DNA of 43,698 bases from Streptomyces huasconensis (GTDB lineage Bacteria > Actinomycetota > Actinomycetes > Streptomycetales > Streptomycetaceae). A program made the translations under genes and the position numbers. Shown in pieces: positions 26,731 to 34,504 of this stretch. Below the pieces are notes generated by a model, which was not told where the DNA came from, ran no database searches, and was given only the letters and a program-made list of their open reading frames with translations. The stretch lies in NCBI GenBank assembly GCA_004010275.1, contig RBWT01000061.1, positions 1 to 43,698 on the forward strand, read 5' to 3'. Numbering within the stretch: the stretch's first letter is position 1; each line of letters starts with the position of its first letter.

Positions 26731-27362
26731 CTAGAGCTCGGGGCCGTCCCCGGGCTCTTCCTGGTAGGAGTAGCGCTGCTCCGCCAGGGGTCGCCGACGT
26801 TGTGATAGCCGCGCTCCTCCCAGAAGCCGCGGCGGTCGGCGGTCATGTACTCGACGCCGCGGACCCACTTGGGGCCCTTCCACGCGTACAGGTGCGGGAC
26901 CACCAGCCGCAGCGGGAACCCGTGCTCGGCGGTGAGCAGTTCGCCGCCTTTGTGGGTGGCGAAAATCGTGCGGTCGGAGGCGAAGTCGGCCATCCGCAGA
27001 TTGGAGCTGAAGCCGTACTCGGCCCAGACCATGACGTGGGTGGCGTCGGCGGCGGGCGGCGCGAGTTCCAGGAGCGTACGGGCCGCCACTCCGCCCCACT
27101 CGGCGCCCAGCATGCTGAACTTCGTCACGCAGTGCAGATCGCCGACCACCGTGGTGTACGGCAGGGCGGAGAACTCCTCGTGGGTCCAGCAGTGCTTCTC
27201 GCCGTCCGCGGTGGCCCCGAAGACCCTGAACTCCCAGCGCTCCGGGCGGAACTTCGGCACCGGACCGTAGTGCGTCACCGGCCAGCCGCGCTGCAGCCGC
27301 TGACCCGGCGGAAGCTCCGGCTCCGCTGCCTGTCGAGATGCGCGTTCCGCCGGCTGACCCAT
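26731..27362 (-). CDS. Sulfite oxidase-fold molybdopterin-dependent oxidoreductase (one frameshift)
   Basis: About 210 residues, a single Moco domain of the sulfite oxidase/YedY fold. GWPVTHYGPVPKF, WEFRVFGATADGEKHCWTHEEFSALP, DLHCVTKFSMLGAEWGGVAARTLLEL with the Cys that should bind molybdenum, GFSSNLRMADFASDRTIFATHKGGELL, GFPLRLVVPHLYAWKGPKWVRGVEYM. Near 26787 one G is missing; the repaired end is WAEQRYSYQEEPGDGPEL. ATG 27362 has GGAG close upstream. No signal peptide, so a cytoplasmic enzyme. Substrate unknown; no haem partner is beside it. Divergent from bfr. Confidence 0.88.
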
Positions 27363-27525
27363 GACTCCATCCTGACAGACGGGGAACAGTAGGCGTGACC
27401 AGACGAAGTCTGACAGATGCGGATTCGGGCAACTCCTACTAAGCGTGCACTTACTGGACGGCCTCCGAACACCGGTGCAAGGATGCCCGCTACCTGCCCA
27501 GTCACCGTTGGAAGGAGCCTTTGCG

Positions 27526-28005
27526 ATGCAGGGCGACCCCGAGGTCATCGAATTTCTCAATGAGCAGCTGACCGCCGAGCTGACGGCGATCAACCAGTAC
27601 TTTCTCCACGCCAAGATGCAGGAGAACTTCGGCTGGACGAAGCTCGCCAAGTACACCCGGGCCGAGTCGTTCGACGAGATGAAGCACGCGGAGGTGCTGA
27701 CCGACCGGATTCTCTTCCTCGACGGCCTGCCCAACTATCAGCGGCTCTTCCACGTGCGCGTGGGCCAGACCGTCACCGAGATGTTCCAGGCGGACCGGCA
27801 GGTCGAGGTGGAGGCGATCGACCGCCTCAAGCGCGGGATCGAGGTGATGCGCGCCAAGGGCGACATCACGTCGGCGAACATCTTCGAGTCGATCCTCGCG
27901 GACGAGGAGCACCACATCGACTATCTCGACACGCAGCTGGAGCTGGTCGAGAAGCTGGGTGAGCCGCTCTACCTCGCGCAGCTCATCGAGCAGCCGGAGG
28001 GCTAG
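27526..28005 (+). CDS. bfr: Bacterioferritin
   Basis: Iron-storage subunit of 159 residues forming 24-mers. The ferroxidase ligands Glu18, Glu51, His54 and the downstream Glu/His of ADEEHHIDYL are in place, and Met52 for the inter-subunit haem is present (FDEMKH). ATG 27526 has GGAAGGAG eight bases upstream. The 163-base divergent region from the sulfite-oxidase-like gene holds its promoter; I do not see a good iron box there. The stop is 19 bases from that of the convergent ferredoxin gene. Full length and unbroken. Confidence 0.97.
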   Translation: MQGDPEVIEFLNEQLTAELTAINQYFLHAKMQENFGWTKLAKYTRAESFDEMKHAEVLTDRILFLDGLPNYQRLFHVRVGQTVTEMFQADRQVEVEAIDRLKRGIEVMRAKGDITSANIFESILADEEHHIDYLDTQLELVEKLGEPLYLAQLIEQPEG

Positions 28006-28024
28006 CCGGCGTCCCCCGAGCGGG

Positions 28025-28258
28025 CTAGGCGGCCTCGTCCAGGGCGGCGAGCACCGGCTCGCCCTGGTCCACCAGCTCCCGGCGCGGGCACGCGCCCCGG
28101 CCGAGCAGCGCCTGGATGCGTCGTACGCACGAACCGCAGTCCGTGCCCGCCTTGCAGGCCGACGCTATCTGGCGGGGGGTGCAGGCACCGTCCGCCGCGT
28201 GCTTCTTCACCTGTGCCTCGGTGACCCCGAAGCAGTTGCAGACGTACACGCGGCTCAC
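28025..28258 (-). CDS. bfd: Bacterioferritin-associated ferredoxin (2Fe-2S)
   Basis: Protein of 77 residues that reduces bacterioferritin to release iron. Cluster ligands follow the Bfd pattern C-x-C...C-x-x-C: Cys7, Cys9, Cys41, Cys44 (VYVCNCFGVTE; AGTDCGSC). GTG 28258 is used, but a second GTG at 28249 (VYVCNCFG) is better spaced from GGGAG and may be the true start. Convergent with bfr and preceded by an iron box, so it is probably induced by low iron when stored iron is needed. Confidence 0.93.
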   Translation of the reverse strand: MSRVYVCNCFGVTEAQVKKHAADGACTPRQIASACKAGTDCGSCVRRIQALLGRGACPRRELVDQGEPVLAALDEAA

Positions 28259-28312
28259 CTCCCGGAGAAAAGGCAGGACGGACAGGACTCATCGGTGGCG
28301 CCGTCCCGATTG

Positions 28313-28331
28313 ATCGGTGAGGCTAACCTAA
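28313..28331 (-). promoter_or_regulatory. DmdR1/IdeR-type iron box upstream of bfd
   Basis: On the minus strand the 19-mer TTAGGTTAGCCTCACCGAT matches 15 of 19 positions of the iron-box consensus TTAGGTTAGGCTAACCTAA. It is 55 bases before the bfd start, a normal place for repression by the iron-loaded regulator. Confidence 0.75.
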
Positions 28332-28373
28332 CCTTACCCAGGACCTCGGGCCCACGAAAGCCCCCGTACGCCG

Positions 28374-28404
28374 GTGGGGCGCGGATCACAGATCCGCGCC
28401 CCAC
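28374..28404 (-). terminator. Hairpin after the DAHP synthase gene
   Basis: GTGGGGCGCGGATC (28374-28387) and GATCCGCGCCCCAC (28391-28404) are perfect 14-bp complements around ACA, 20 bases past the DAHP synthase stop and between it and the bfd promoter. Confidence 0.75.
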
Positions 28405-28424
28405 TCGTACGTACTGCCGAAGAT

Positions 28425-29777
28425 CTACTGGTCGCGGTACATCTCCGCCACCAGGAACGCCAGGTCGAGCGACTGGCTGCGGTTGAGCCGCGGGTCGCAG
28501 GCCGTCTCGTAGCGCTGGTGGAGGTCGTCGACGAAGATCTCGTCGCCGCCGCCCACGCACTCCGTGACGTCGTCACCGGTCAGCTCGACGTGGATGCCGC
28601 CCGGGTGCGTGCCGAGGGCCTTGTGGACCTCGAAGAAGCCCTTGACCTCGTCGAGCACGTCGTCGAAGCGGCGGGTCTTGTGGCCGGAGGCCGCCTCGTA
28701 GGTGTTGCCGTGCATCGGGTCGGTGATCCAGGCGACGGTCGCACCGGACGCGGTGACCTTCTCGACCAGCTCGGGCAGCTTGTCGCGGACCTTGTCGGCG
28801 CCCATACGGACGATGAAGGTCAGCCGGCCGGGCTCGCGGTCGGGGTCGAGGCGCTCGATGTACTGGAGCGCTTCCTCGGCCGTCGTCGTCGGGCCGAGCT
28901 TGACGCCGATCGGGTTGCGGATCTGCGAGGCGAACTCGATGTGCGCGTGGTCCAGCTGCCGGGTGCGCTCACCGATCCAGACCATGTGGCCCGAGGTGTC
29001 GTACAGCCGGCCGGTGCGGGAGTCGACGCGGGTGAGCGCGCCTTCGTAGTCGAGCAGCAGCGCCTCGTGGGAGGCGTAGAACTCGACGGTCTTGAACTCC
29101 TCCGGGTCGGTGCCGCAGGCCCGCATGAAGTGCAGGGCGTTGTCGATCTCGCGGGCCAGCTGCTCGTACCGCTGGCCGGAGGGGGACGACTTCACGAAGT
29201 CCTGGTTCCAGGCGTGCACCTGGCGCAGGTCGGCGTAGCCGCCGGTGGTGAAGGCGCGCACCAGGTTGAGCGTGGAGGCGGAGGCGTGGTACATCCGCTT
29301 CAGGCGCTCGGGGTCCGGGATGCGGGCCTCTTCGGTGAAGTCGAAGCCGTTGACGGAGTCGCCGCGGTAGGTCGGCAGGGTCACGCCGTCGCGGGTCTCG
29401 GTCGGCTTGGAGCGCGGCTTGGAGTACTGCCCCGCGATGCGGCCCACCTTCACGACGGGCACGGAGGCCGCGTACGTGAGGACGGCGCCCATCTGGAGGA
29501 GCGTCTTCAGCTTGTTGCGGATGTGGTCGGCCGAGACGGCGTCGAAGGCCTCGGCGCAGTCGCCGCCCTGGAGCAGGAACGCCTCTCCCTTGGCGACAGA
29601 GGCCAGTCGGGCGCGCAGCTGGTCGCACTCGCCCGCGAAGACGAGCGGGGGATACGACGCGAGGTCCGCGATCACATCGCGCAGAGCCTCGGCATCGGGG
29701 TACTCGGGCTGCTGCGCCGCGGGCAGGTTTCGCCAGGTGTTGCCACCGGTAGCGGTGGTCTTAGCGTTCACGGTCAC
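28425..29777 (-). CDS. aroH: Class II 3-deoxy-7-phosphoheptulonate (DAHP) synthase
   Basis: First enzyme of the shikimate pathway, joining PEP and erythrose 4-phosphate. The 450-residue protein is the plant-like class II type: NTWRNLPAAQQPEYPD, PPLVFAGECDQLR, FLLQGGDCAEAF, KVGRIAGQYSKPRSKPTE, TLPTYRGDSVNG, SHEALLLDYE, SGHMVWIGERTRQLDHAHIEF, PIGVKLGPTTT, WITDPMHGNTYE and GIHVELTGDDVTECVGG. GTG 29777 (VTVNAK) is chosen because TAATGT lies seven bases upstream, a leaderless layout; GTG 29771 is the alternative. Unbroken. The gene symbol follows Streptomyces usage as I recall it. Confidence 0.95.
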   Translation of the reverse strand: MTVNAKTTATGGNTWRNLPAAQQPEYPDAEALRDVIADLASYPPLVFAGECDQLRARLASVAKGEAFLLQGGDCAEAFDAVSADHIRNKLKTLLQMGAVLTYAASVPVVKVGRIAGQYSKPRSKPTETRDGVTLPTYRGDSVNGFDFTEEARIPDPERLKRMYHASASTLNLVRAFTTGGYADLRQVHAWNQDFVKSSPSGQRYEQLAREIDNALHFMRACGTDPEEFKTVEFYASHEALLLDYEGALTRVDSRTGRLYDTSGHMVWIGERTRQLDHAHIEFASQIRNPIGVKLGPTTTAEEALQYIERLDPDREPGRLTFIVRMGADKVRDKLPELVEKVTASGATVAWITDPMHGNTYEAASGHKTRRFDDVLDEVKGFFEVHKALGTHPGGIHVELTGDDVTECVGGGDEIFVDDLHQRYETACDPRLNRSQSLDLAFLVAEMYRDQ

Positions 29778-29812
29778 CTCGTCAACATTACGGGGTCGGA
29801 CGCGGCGTCCAT

Positions 29813-30745
29813 TCACCCGCTCACCAAGTGAGACGGAGCAGACGCGGAAGAGCGCGGGGCCGCCGCCGCCCGCTCGCCGGCGCTCGGGGCCGCGAGGGAG
29901 AGCCCGCGGTGGTGGACGCGGCGCAGCATCAGGCGGGCCATGAAGGGGTGGGCGAGCCGGACGGCGCCCCAGTAGAGCCGTGCGTACGTGGTGTCCGCTC
30001 GCACGGCTGTGCTCAGGGTGACGTGCCGCTCGTCGACCAGGATCGAGGCGCGGGCCGTCAGCCCCGCCGTGTTCACGTCCATCAGCAGCTCGCCGCCCTC
30101 GCGGGCGACGACCGGGAAGGCGTCGCGCAGGACGCCGGGCCACGCGCCGGGGTCGCGGGGCAGGCCGGCGCGCATGTCCATGCGGTACGCGTCCTGGTAG
30201 CAGGGGCCCGCCACGGCGGCCCGGAGCAGGCGCGCCTCCGGTGGCACCTCGACGGTCCGGGGCCTCGGCCACCAGAGCCTGTTGAGCAGGCGGAGCCGGG
30301 GCGACCAGCGCACGGGCCGGGCGCAGCCGCCCGTCACCGCGCGCTCGATGTTGTCGAACAGCTCTTCCATCATCGAGTCGTGCACCGGCCGGACGGCCGT
30401 CGGCCACAGGAGCCGGTCGAGCCCGCGCTGCCGCGTTTCCAGGACGTGGCGCACGAGGCAGCGCCCCTCCCCGCGCGGCTCGACCGTGAGCTCGTGGAAT
30501 CCCTCGTCCGGCGGGGTGAAGGCGAAGCGGACGCGGCGGCCCGGTCCGTACTCCGTGACGGCGTACCGGACCGGGCCGTGGCCGCCGGTCGCGCCCACGC
30601 CCAGGGGGCGGTCGAAGGTCATCGGGGCCCACTGCGGGGCCGGGAAGATCGGGTCGTCCTCTGCGGAGAGCCGGTCGATGAGCGCGCCGACCACCTCCGC
30701 CGGGGCCTCGAAGAGCCGCTCGTGTTCGTTGCGCACGACACCCAT
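29813..30745 (-). CDS. SRPBCC/DUF2867 two-part protein
   Basis: Protein of 310 residues. The first half resembles an SRPBCC lipid-binding fold (VRNEHERLFEAPAEVVGALI, GPVRYAVTEYGPGRRVRFAFTPPDEGFHELTVE, CLVRHVLETRQRG); the second half resembles DUF2867 (PCYQDAYRMDMRAGLPRDPGAWPGVLRDAFPV, LMDVNTAGLTARASILVDERHVTLSTAVR, HPFMARLMLRRVHHR). ATG 30745 has GGAGG six bases upstream. It is divergent from a TetR gene with twin operators between them, so the TetR most likely controls it. Ligand and function unknown. Unbroken. Confidence 0.78.
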   Translation of the reverse strand: MGVVRNEHERLFEAPAEVVGALIDRLSAEDDPIFPAPQWAPMTFDRPLGVGATGGHGPVRYAVTEYGPGRRVRFAFTPPDEGFHELTVEPRGEGRCLVRHVLETRQRGLDRLLWPTAVRPVHDSMMEELFDNIERAVTGGCARPVRWSPRLRLLNRLWWPRPRTVEVPPEARLLRAAVAGPCYQDAYRMDMRAGLPRDPGAWPGVLRDAFPVVAREGGELLMDVNTAGLTARASILVDERHVTLSTAVRADTTYARLYWGAVRLAHPFMARLMLRRVHHRGLSLAAPSAGERAAAAPRSSASAPSHLVSG

Positions 30746-30754
30746 GCCGTACCT

Positions 30755-30793
30755 CCATACGCTGGCGTATGGTCACCGTACGGTACCGTATGG
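30755..30793. promoter_or_regulatory. Twin 18-bp palindromic operators between DUF2867 gene and tetR
   Basis: Site 1, CCATACGCTGGCGTATGG (30755-30772), is a perfect palindrome apart from its TG centre. Site 2, CCGTACGGTACCGTATGG (30776-30793), differs from perfect by one pair. Their centres are 21 bases apart, two helix turns, so dimers would bind the same face. Site 2 covers the -10-like TACCGT (30784-30789) of the tetR gene. Confidence 0.8.
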
Positions 30794-30795
30794 AC

Positions 30796-31383
30796 ATGGT
30801 GCAACGGCAGCGGAAGACGACCCCGGCGAAGCCCCGGCTGACCGCCGACGACTGGGCGGACGCGGCGCTGACGGCGATCGGCGAGGGAGGCCTCGCGGCC
30901 GTCGCCGTGGAGCCGCTCGCGGTCCGCCTCGGCACCACCAAGGGCAGCTTCTACTGGCACTTCGCCAACCGTGACGCGCTCATCGAGGCGGCCCTGGACC
31001 GCTGGGCACAGCTCCACACCGAGGGGATGATCAGCCACGTGGAGGCCGAGCCGGACGTCCGCAGGCGCATCCGGCTGCTCTTCGCGGAGGCGATCACCGC
31101 CGCCGCGTCCGGCTCCCTGGAGGTCACCCTGCTGGCGACGGCCGAGCACCCGAAGGTGGCGGCGGCCCTGCGGAAGGTCACCGAGCGCCGCCTGGCCTAT
31201 GTCGCCGAGCTGTTCGCCGGGCTCGGCTTCCCGGCGGCGGAGGCGCGCCGCCGCGGCCTGCTCGCGTACAGCGTCTACCTGGGCCACACCCAGCTCGGCC
31301 ACGCGGTGCCCTCCGTGGTGCCGGCGGGCGAGGAGCTCGGCGCGTATCTCGACGAGGGCCTCGACCTGCTGATGATGCGCTAG
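30796..31383 (+). CDS. TetR family regulator of the divergent DUF2867 gene
   Basis: Protein of 195 residues. DNA-binding part: RLTADDWADAALTAIGEGGLAAVAVEPLAVRLGTTKGSFYWHFANRDALIEAALDRW, with the strongly conserved recognition helix GTTKGSFYWHF. The rest is a helical ligand domain. ATG 30796 (MVQRQRK) is chosen because TACCGT ends six bases upstream, a leaderless layout, and because site 2 of the operator would be partly coding otherwise; ATG 30790 is possible. The stop codon TAG is also the first part of the -10 hexamer of the trp leader. Unbroken. Confidence 0.85.
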   Translation: MVQRQRKTTPAKPRLTADDWADAALTAIGEGGLAAVAVEPLAVRLGTTKGSFYWHFANRDALIEAALDRWAQLHTEGMISHVEAEPDVRRRIRLLFAEAITAAASGSLEVTLLATAEHPKVAAALRKVTERRLAYVAELFAGLGFPAAEARRRGLLAYSVYLGHTQLGHAVPSVVPAGEELGAYLDEGLDLLMMR

Positions 31384-31393
31384 GGTGCCGCAC

Positions 31394-31453
31394 ATGCACG
31401 CGCAGACGACGACTCGAAACTGGTGGTGGCCCGCTCATCCGGCGGCCCACTGA
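31394..31453 (+). CDS. trpL: trp operon leader peptide with three Trp codons in a row
   Basis: A 19-residue open frame, MHAQTTTRNWWWPAHPAAH, with codons TGG TGG TGG at its middle, directly before a terminator hairpin and the anthranilate synthase gene. This is the classic arrangement of transcription attenuation: a ribosome stalled at Trp codons lets an antiterminator form. TAGGGT (31381-31386) lies seven bases before the ATG, so the leader peptide is probably translated from a leaderless message. Confidence 0.92.
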   Translation: MHAQTTTRNWWWPAHPAAH

Positions 31454-31475
31454 CTGCGCGTACCCACAGACTCGC

Positions 31476-31507
31476 GAAGGCCGCCCGAGGGGCGGCCTTC
31501 TGTGTTT
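31476..31507 (+). terminator. Attenuator terminator of trpEG
   Basis: GAAGGCCGCC (31476-31485) and GGCGGCCTTC (31491-31500) pair perfectly around CGAGG and are followed by TGTGTTT. An upstream GGCGGCC (31441-31447), lying within the last codons of trpL, is complementary to GGCCGCC of the left arm and could form the competing antiterminator. Confidence 0.88.
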
Positions 31508-31561
31508 CCCGGGCTTTCCGGGGCCGGGCCGTTCCTCTCCGAGTGAGAAGGAACAGCACCC

Positions 31562-33465
31562 ATGCCCCACCACGACCGCCTGTCGGACCTCCTCTCCGAC
31601 GACCGCCCGTTCGCCCTGCTGCGCCGCCGCACGCCGGGCCGCGACCACGACACGGTCGAGGTCCTCATCGGCCCGACGGGCACGTACGACCGCCTCGCCG
31701 ACATCCCCGAGGGCCTCGCGCTCGTGCCCTTCCGGCAGATCAGGGAGCGCGGCTTCGACGTCCGCGACGACGGCACGCCCCTGACGGTCCTCAACCCCGA
31801 GGAGACGTACGAACTCCCCCTCGACGCGGCTCTCTCGGCGCTGCCCGCGCACGACGTGCGGGTCGAGGGCGGCGCCTTCGACGTGGACGACGCGGCGTAC
31901 GCCGACATCGTGGGGCGTGTCCTGCGCGAGGAGATCGGGCGGGGCGAGGGCGCCAACTTCGTGATCCGACGGACGTACGAGGGTGAGATCCCGGACTTCG
32001 GCAGGGCGGACGCCCTCGCGCTCTTCCGGCGGCTGCTGGTGGGCGAGCGGGGTGCCTACTGGACGTACGTCGTGCACACCGGGGACCGCACGCTCGTCGG
32101 CGCGAGCCCCGAGGTGCATGTGCGGATGTCGGGCGGGACGGTCGTCATGAACCCCATCAGCGGGACCTACCGCTACCCGGCCGACGGGCCGACCCCCGAC
32201 GGCCTGCTCGCCTTCCTCGCCGACGGCAAGGAGATCGAGGAACTGTCGATGGTCGTCGACGAGGAACTCAAGATGATGTGCACCGTCGGCGACATGGGCG
32301 GGGTCGTGATCGGGCCGCGGCTGAAGGAGATGGCCCATCTCGCGCACACCGAGTACGAGCTGCGGGGCAGGTCGTCGCTGGACGTGCGCGAGGTGCTGAA
32401 GGAGACGATGTTCGCGGCGACCGTGACCGGCTCGCCCGTGCAGAACGCCTGCCGGGTCATCGGGCGGTACGAGGCCGGCGGGCGGGGCTATTACGCGGGC
32501 GCCCTCGCGCTTGTCGGCCGGGACAGCGGCGGCGCGCAGACCCTGGACTCCCCCATCCTCATCCGCACCGCCGACATCTCCGCGGCCGGCAGGCTCCGCG
32601 TGCCGGTCGGCGCGACCCTGGTGCGCGGCTCCGACCCGGCGGGCGAGGTCGCGGAGACGCACGCGAAGGCGGCCGGGGTGCTCGCGGCGCTGGGGGTGCG
32701 GCCCGGGCGCCGCCGCGAGGATCACGCGCGGGCCGCGCTCGCCGACGATCCGCGCGTGCAGGGCGGCCCTGGACGGGCGGCGCGAGCGGCTCGCGCCGTT
32801 CTGGCTGCGGATGCGGGAGCCGGTCCAGGAGCTGGACCGGACACGCGCTCGTCGTGGACGGCGAGGACACGTTCACCGCGATGCTCGCGCACGTCCTGCG
32901 CTCCTGCGGGCTCCAGGTGTCCGTGCGGCGGTACGACGAGGCGGGGCTGCGGGAGGCGGTGCTCGCGCACGAGGGGCCCGTCGTGCTCGGGCCCGGCCCC
33001 GGGGACCCGGCCGGCCTCACCGACCCGAAGATGCGGTTCCTGCGCGCGCTCACGGCGGAGGTGATCGGCACCCATGAGCACGGCGTGCTCGGCGTCTGCC
33101 TCGGACACGAGCTGATCGCGGCGGAGCTGGGCCTGGAGATCGTACGGAAGGAAGTGCCGTACCAGGGCGCGCAGACAGGCATCGACCTGTTCGGGCGTGC
33201 CGAGACCGTCGGGTTCTACAACAGCTTCGTGGCGCGCTGCGACGACGAGGCGGCGGCAGAGCTGGCCGCGCACGGCATCGAGGTCAGCAGGGACGGGGCG
33301 AGCGGCGAGGTGCACGCGGTGCGCGGACCCTCCTTCGCCGGGGTGCAGTTCCACCCCGAGTCGGTGCTGACGCTGCGCGGGGACCGGATCGTGCGGGAGC
33401 TGCTCGGTCAGGTCTTGGCGACGGCGGGGACGAGGACGTTCTCGGAGCGGCGGCCCTCCGTGTAG
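31562..33465 (+). CDS. trpEG: Fused anthranilate synthase TrpEG-type (two frameshifts)
   Basis: Converts chorismate and glutamine to anthranilate. About 634 residues: N-terminal chorismate-binding domain (FALLRRRTPGRDHDTVEVLIGP, DDAAYADIVGRVLREEI, VVMNPISGTYRYP, DEELKMMCTVGDMGGVVIGPRLKEM, AATVTGSPVQNACRVIGRYE, YYAGALALVG) and C-terminal glutamine amidotransferase domain (VVDGEDTFTAMLAHVLR, nucleophile Cys in GVLGVCLGHELIA, VQFHPESVL). One extra base in each of two spots (about 32765 and 32836) breaks the link between the domains; removing both restores LDGRRERLAPFWLRMREPVQELTGHALVVDG. The N-terminal LLES motif for Trp inhibition is not obvious. Control by trpL attenuation is clear. Its 3' end overlaps the convergent dehydrogenase gene by 58 bases. 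Confidence 0.92.
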
Positions 33466-34412
33466 TCCAGGACGTTTCGCACCGTGGTCTCGATGATCTG
33501 GGCGACCGCGTCCACGGTGTAGTACGCCTGGTGGGACGTGACGACCACGTTCGGGAACGTGACGAGGCGGGCCAGGGTGTCGTCCGCGACGACCTCCAGG
33601 GACTTGTCGAGGAAGAACAGGCCCGCCTCGGCCTCGTACACGTCAAGGCCGACGCCGGTGAACCGCCCCGCGCGCAGCTCCACGACGAGCGCCTCGGTGT
33701 CGATCAGGCCGCCGCGGCTGGAATTGACGAGGATCGCGTCGTCCTTCATCACCCGCAGCGCGTCGGCGTCGATGAGGTGCTGCGTCGACGGGAGCAGCGG
33801 GACGTGCAGGCTGACCAGATCGGCCTCGGCGAGGAGCTGGTCCTTCTCGACGTACTCCATGCCCAGCTCGACGCAGGCGGGGTTCGGCACGGCGTCCCAG
33901 CCGAGCAGGCGCATGCCGAAGCCGTGCGCGATCCGCGTGAACGCCTCGCCGATCCTGCCGGTGCCGAGGACGCCGACGGTGCGGCCGCGCAGGTCGCGGC
34001 CCATCAGCCCGTCGAGGCGGAAGTCGAAGTCGCGGGTCCGGTTGCTGGCGCGGACGATCCGGCGGTTGACGGCCATCGCGAGCGTCCAGGCGAACTCCGC
34101 CACCGAGTACGGGGAGTACGACGAGACGCGGGCGACGGTGAGGCCGAGGCGCTCGGCGACCTGGAGGTCGATGTTGTTGAAACCGGTGGAGCGCTGGGCG
34201 ATCAGCTGCGTGCCGCCGGCGGCGAGGGTCTGCAGCACGCGGTTGTTCAGGGTCGCGTTGACGCTGGAGGAGATGATCTCGTAGCCGGCGGCGATGGGCG
34301 CGGTGTCCTCGTTCAGGAAGACGTCGAGGCAGCGGACGTCGTGGTGCCCCTCGAAGGCCTTCTCCATCAGCGGCTTTTCGTCGGACTGAACGCCAAATGC
34401 GAGTATTTCCAT
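33408..34412 (-). CDS. D-2-hydroxyacid dehydrogenase (D-lactate dehydrogenase-like)
   Basis: NAD-dependent reduction of a 2-keto acid, most like fermentative D-lactate dehydrogenase. The 334-residue protein starts MEILAFGVQSDEKPLMEKAF and has AQRSTGFNNIDLQVAERLGL, VSSYSPYSVAEFAWTLAMAVNR, the NAD motif VGVLGTGRIGEAFTRIAHGFG, VNSSRGGLIDTEAL with the catalytic Arg, GLDVYEAEAGLF and SHQAYYTVDA with the catalytic His. ATG 34412 has TAGACT seven bases upstream, a leaderless layout. Convergent with and overlapping trpEG. Unbroken. The substrate is inferred from family likeness only. Confidence 0.92.
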   Translation of the reverse strand: MEILAFGVQSDEKPLMEKAFEGHHDVRCLDVFLNEDTAPIAAGYEIISSSVNATLNNRVLQTLAAGGTQLIAQRSTGFNNIDLQVAERLGLTVARVSSYSPYSVAEFAWTLAMAVNRRIVRASNRTRDFDFRLDGLMGRDLRGRTVGVLGTGRIGEAFTRIAHGFGMRLLGWDAVPNPACVELGMEYVEKDQLLAEADLVSLHVPLLPSTQHLIDADALRVMKDDAILVNSSRGGLIDTEALVVELRAGRFTGVGLDVYEAEAGLFFLDKSLEVVADDTLARLVTFPNVVVTSHQAYYTVDAVAQIIETTVRNVLDYTEGRRSENVLVPAVAKT

Positions 34413-34504
34413 GGATGTGAGTCTATTGACCGGTTTTCGGGATGGCACCCGGGGGGCCGTCCCGTCGCGTTCCGGCTGTCCGCGCGGGTCAGCCGGCGAC
34501 CGGT

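Noticed and set aside
27363..27525. An iron box in front of bfr
   Set aside because: The best stretch (near 27437-27457) lacks the TTAGGTTAG core; the match is too poor to report.
28374..30841. Long plus-strand frames opposite the DAHP synthase and DUF2867 genes
   Set aside because: Low-complexity Val/Gly/Asp-rich translations typical of antisense frames; the minus strand encodes known families.
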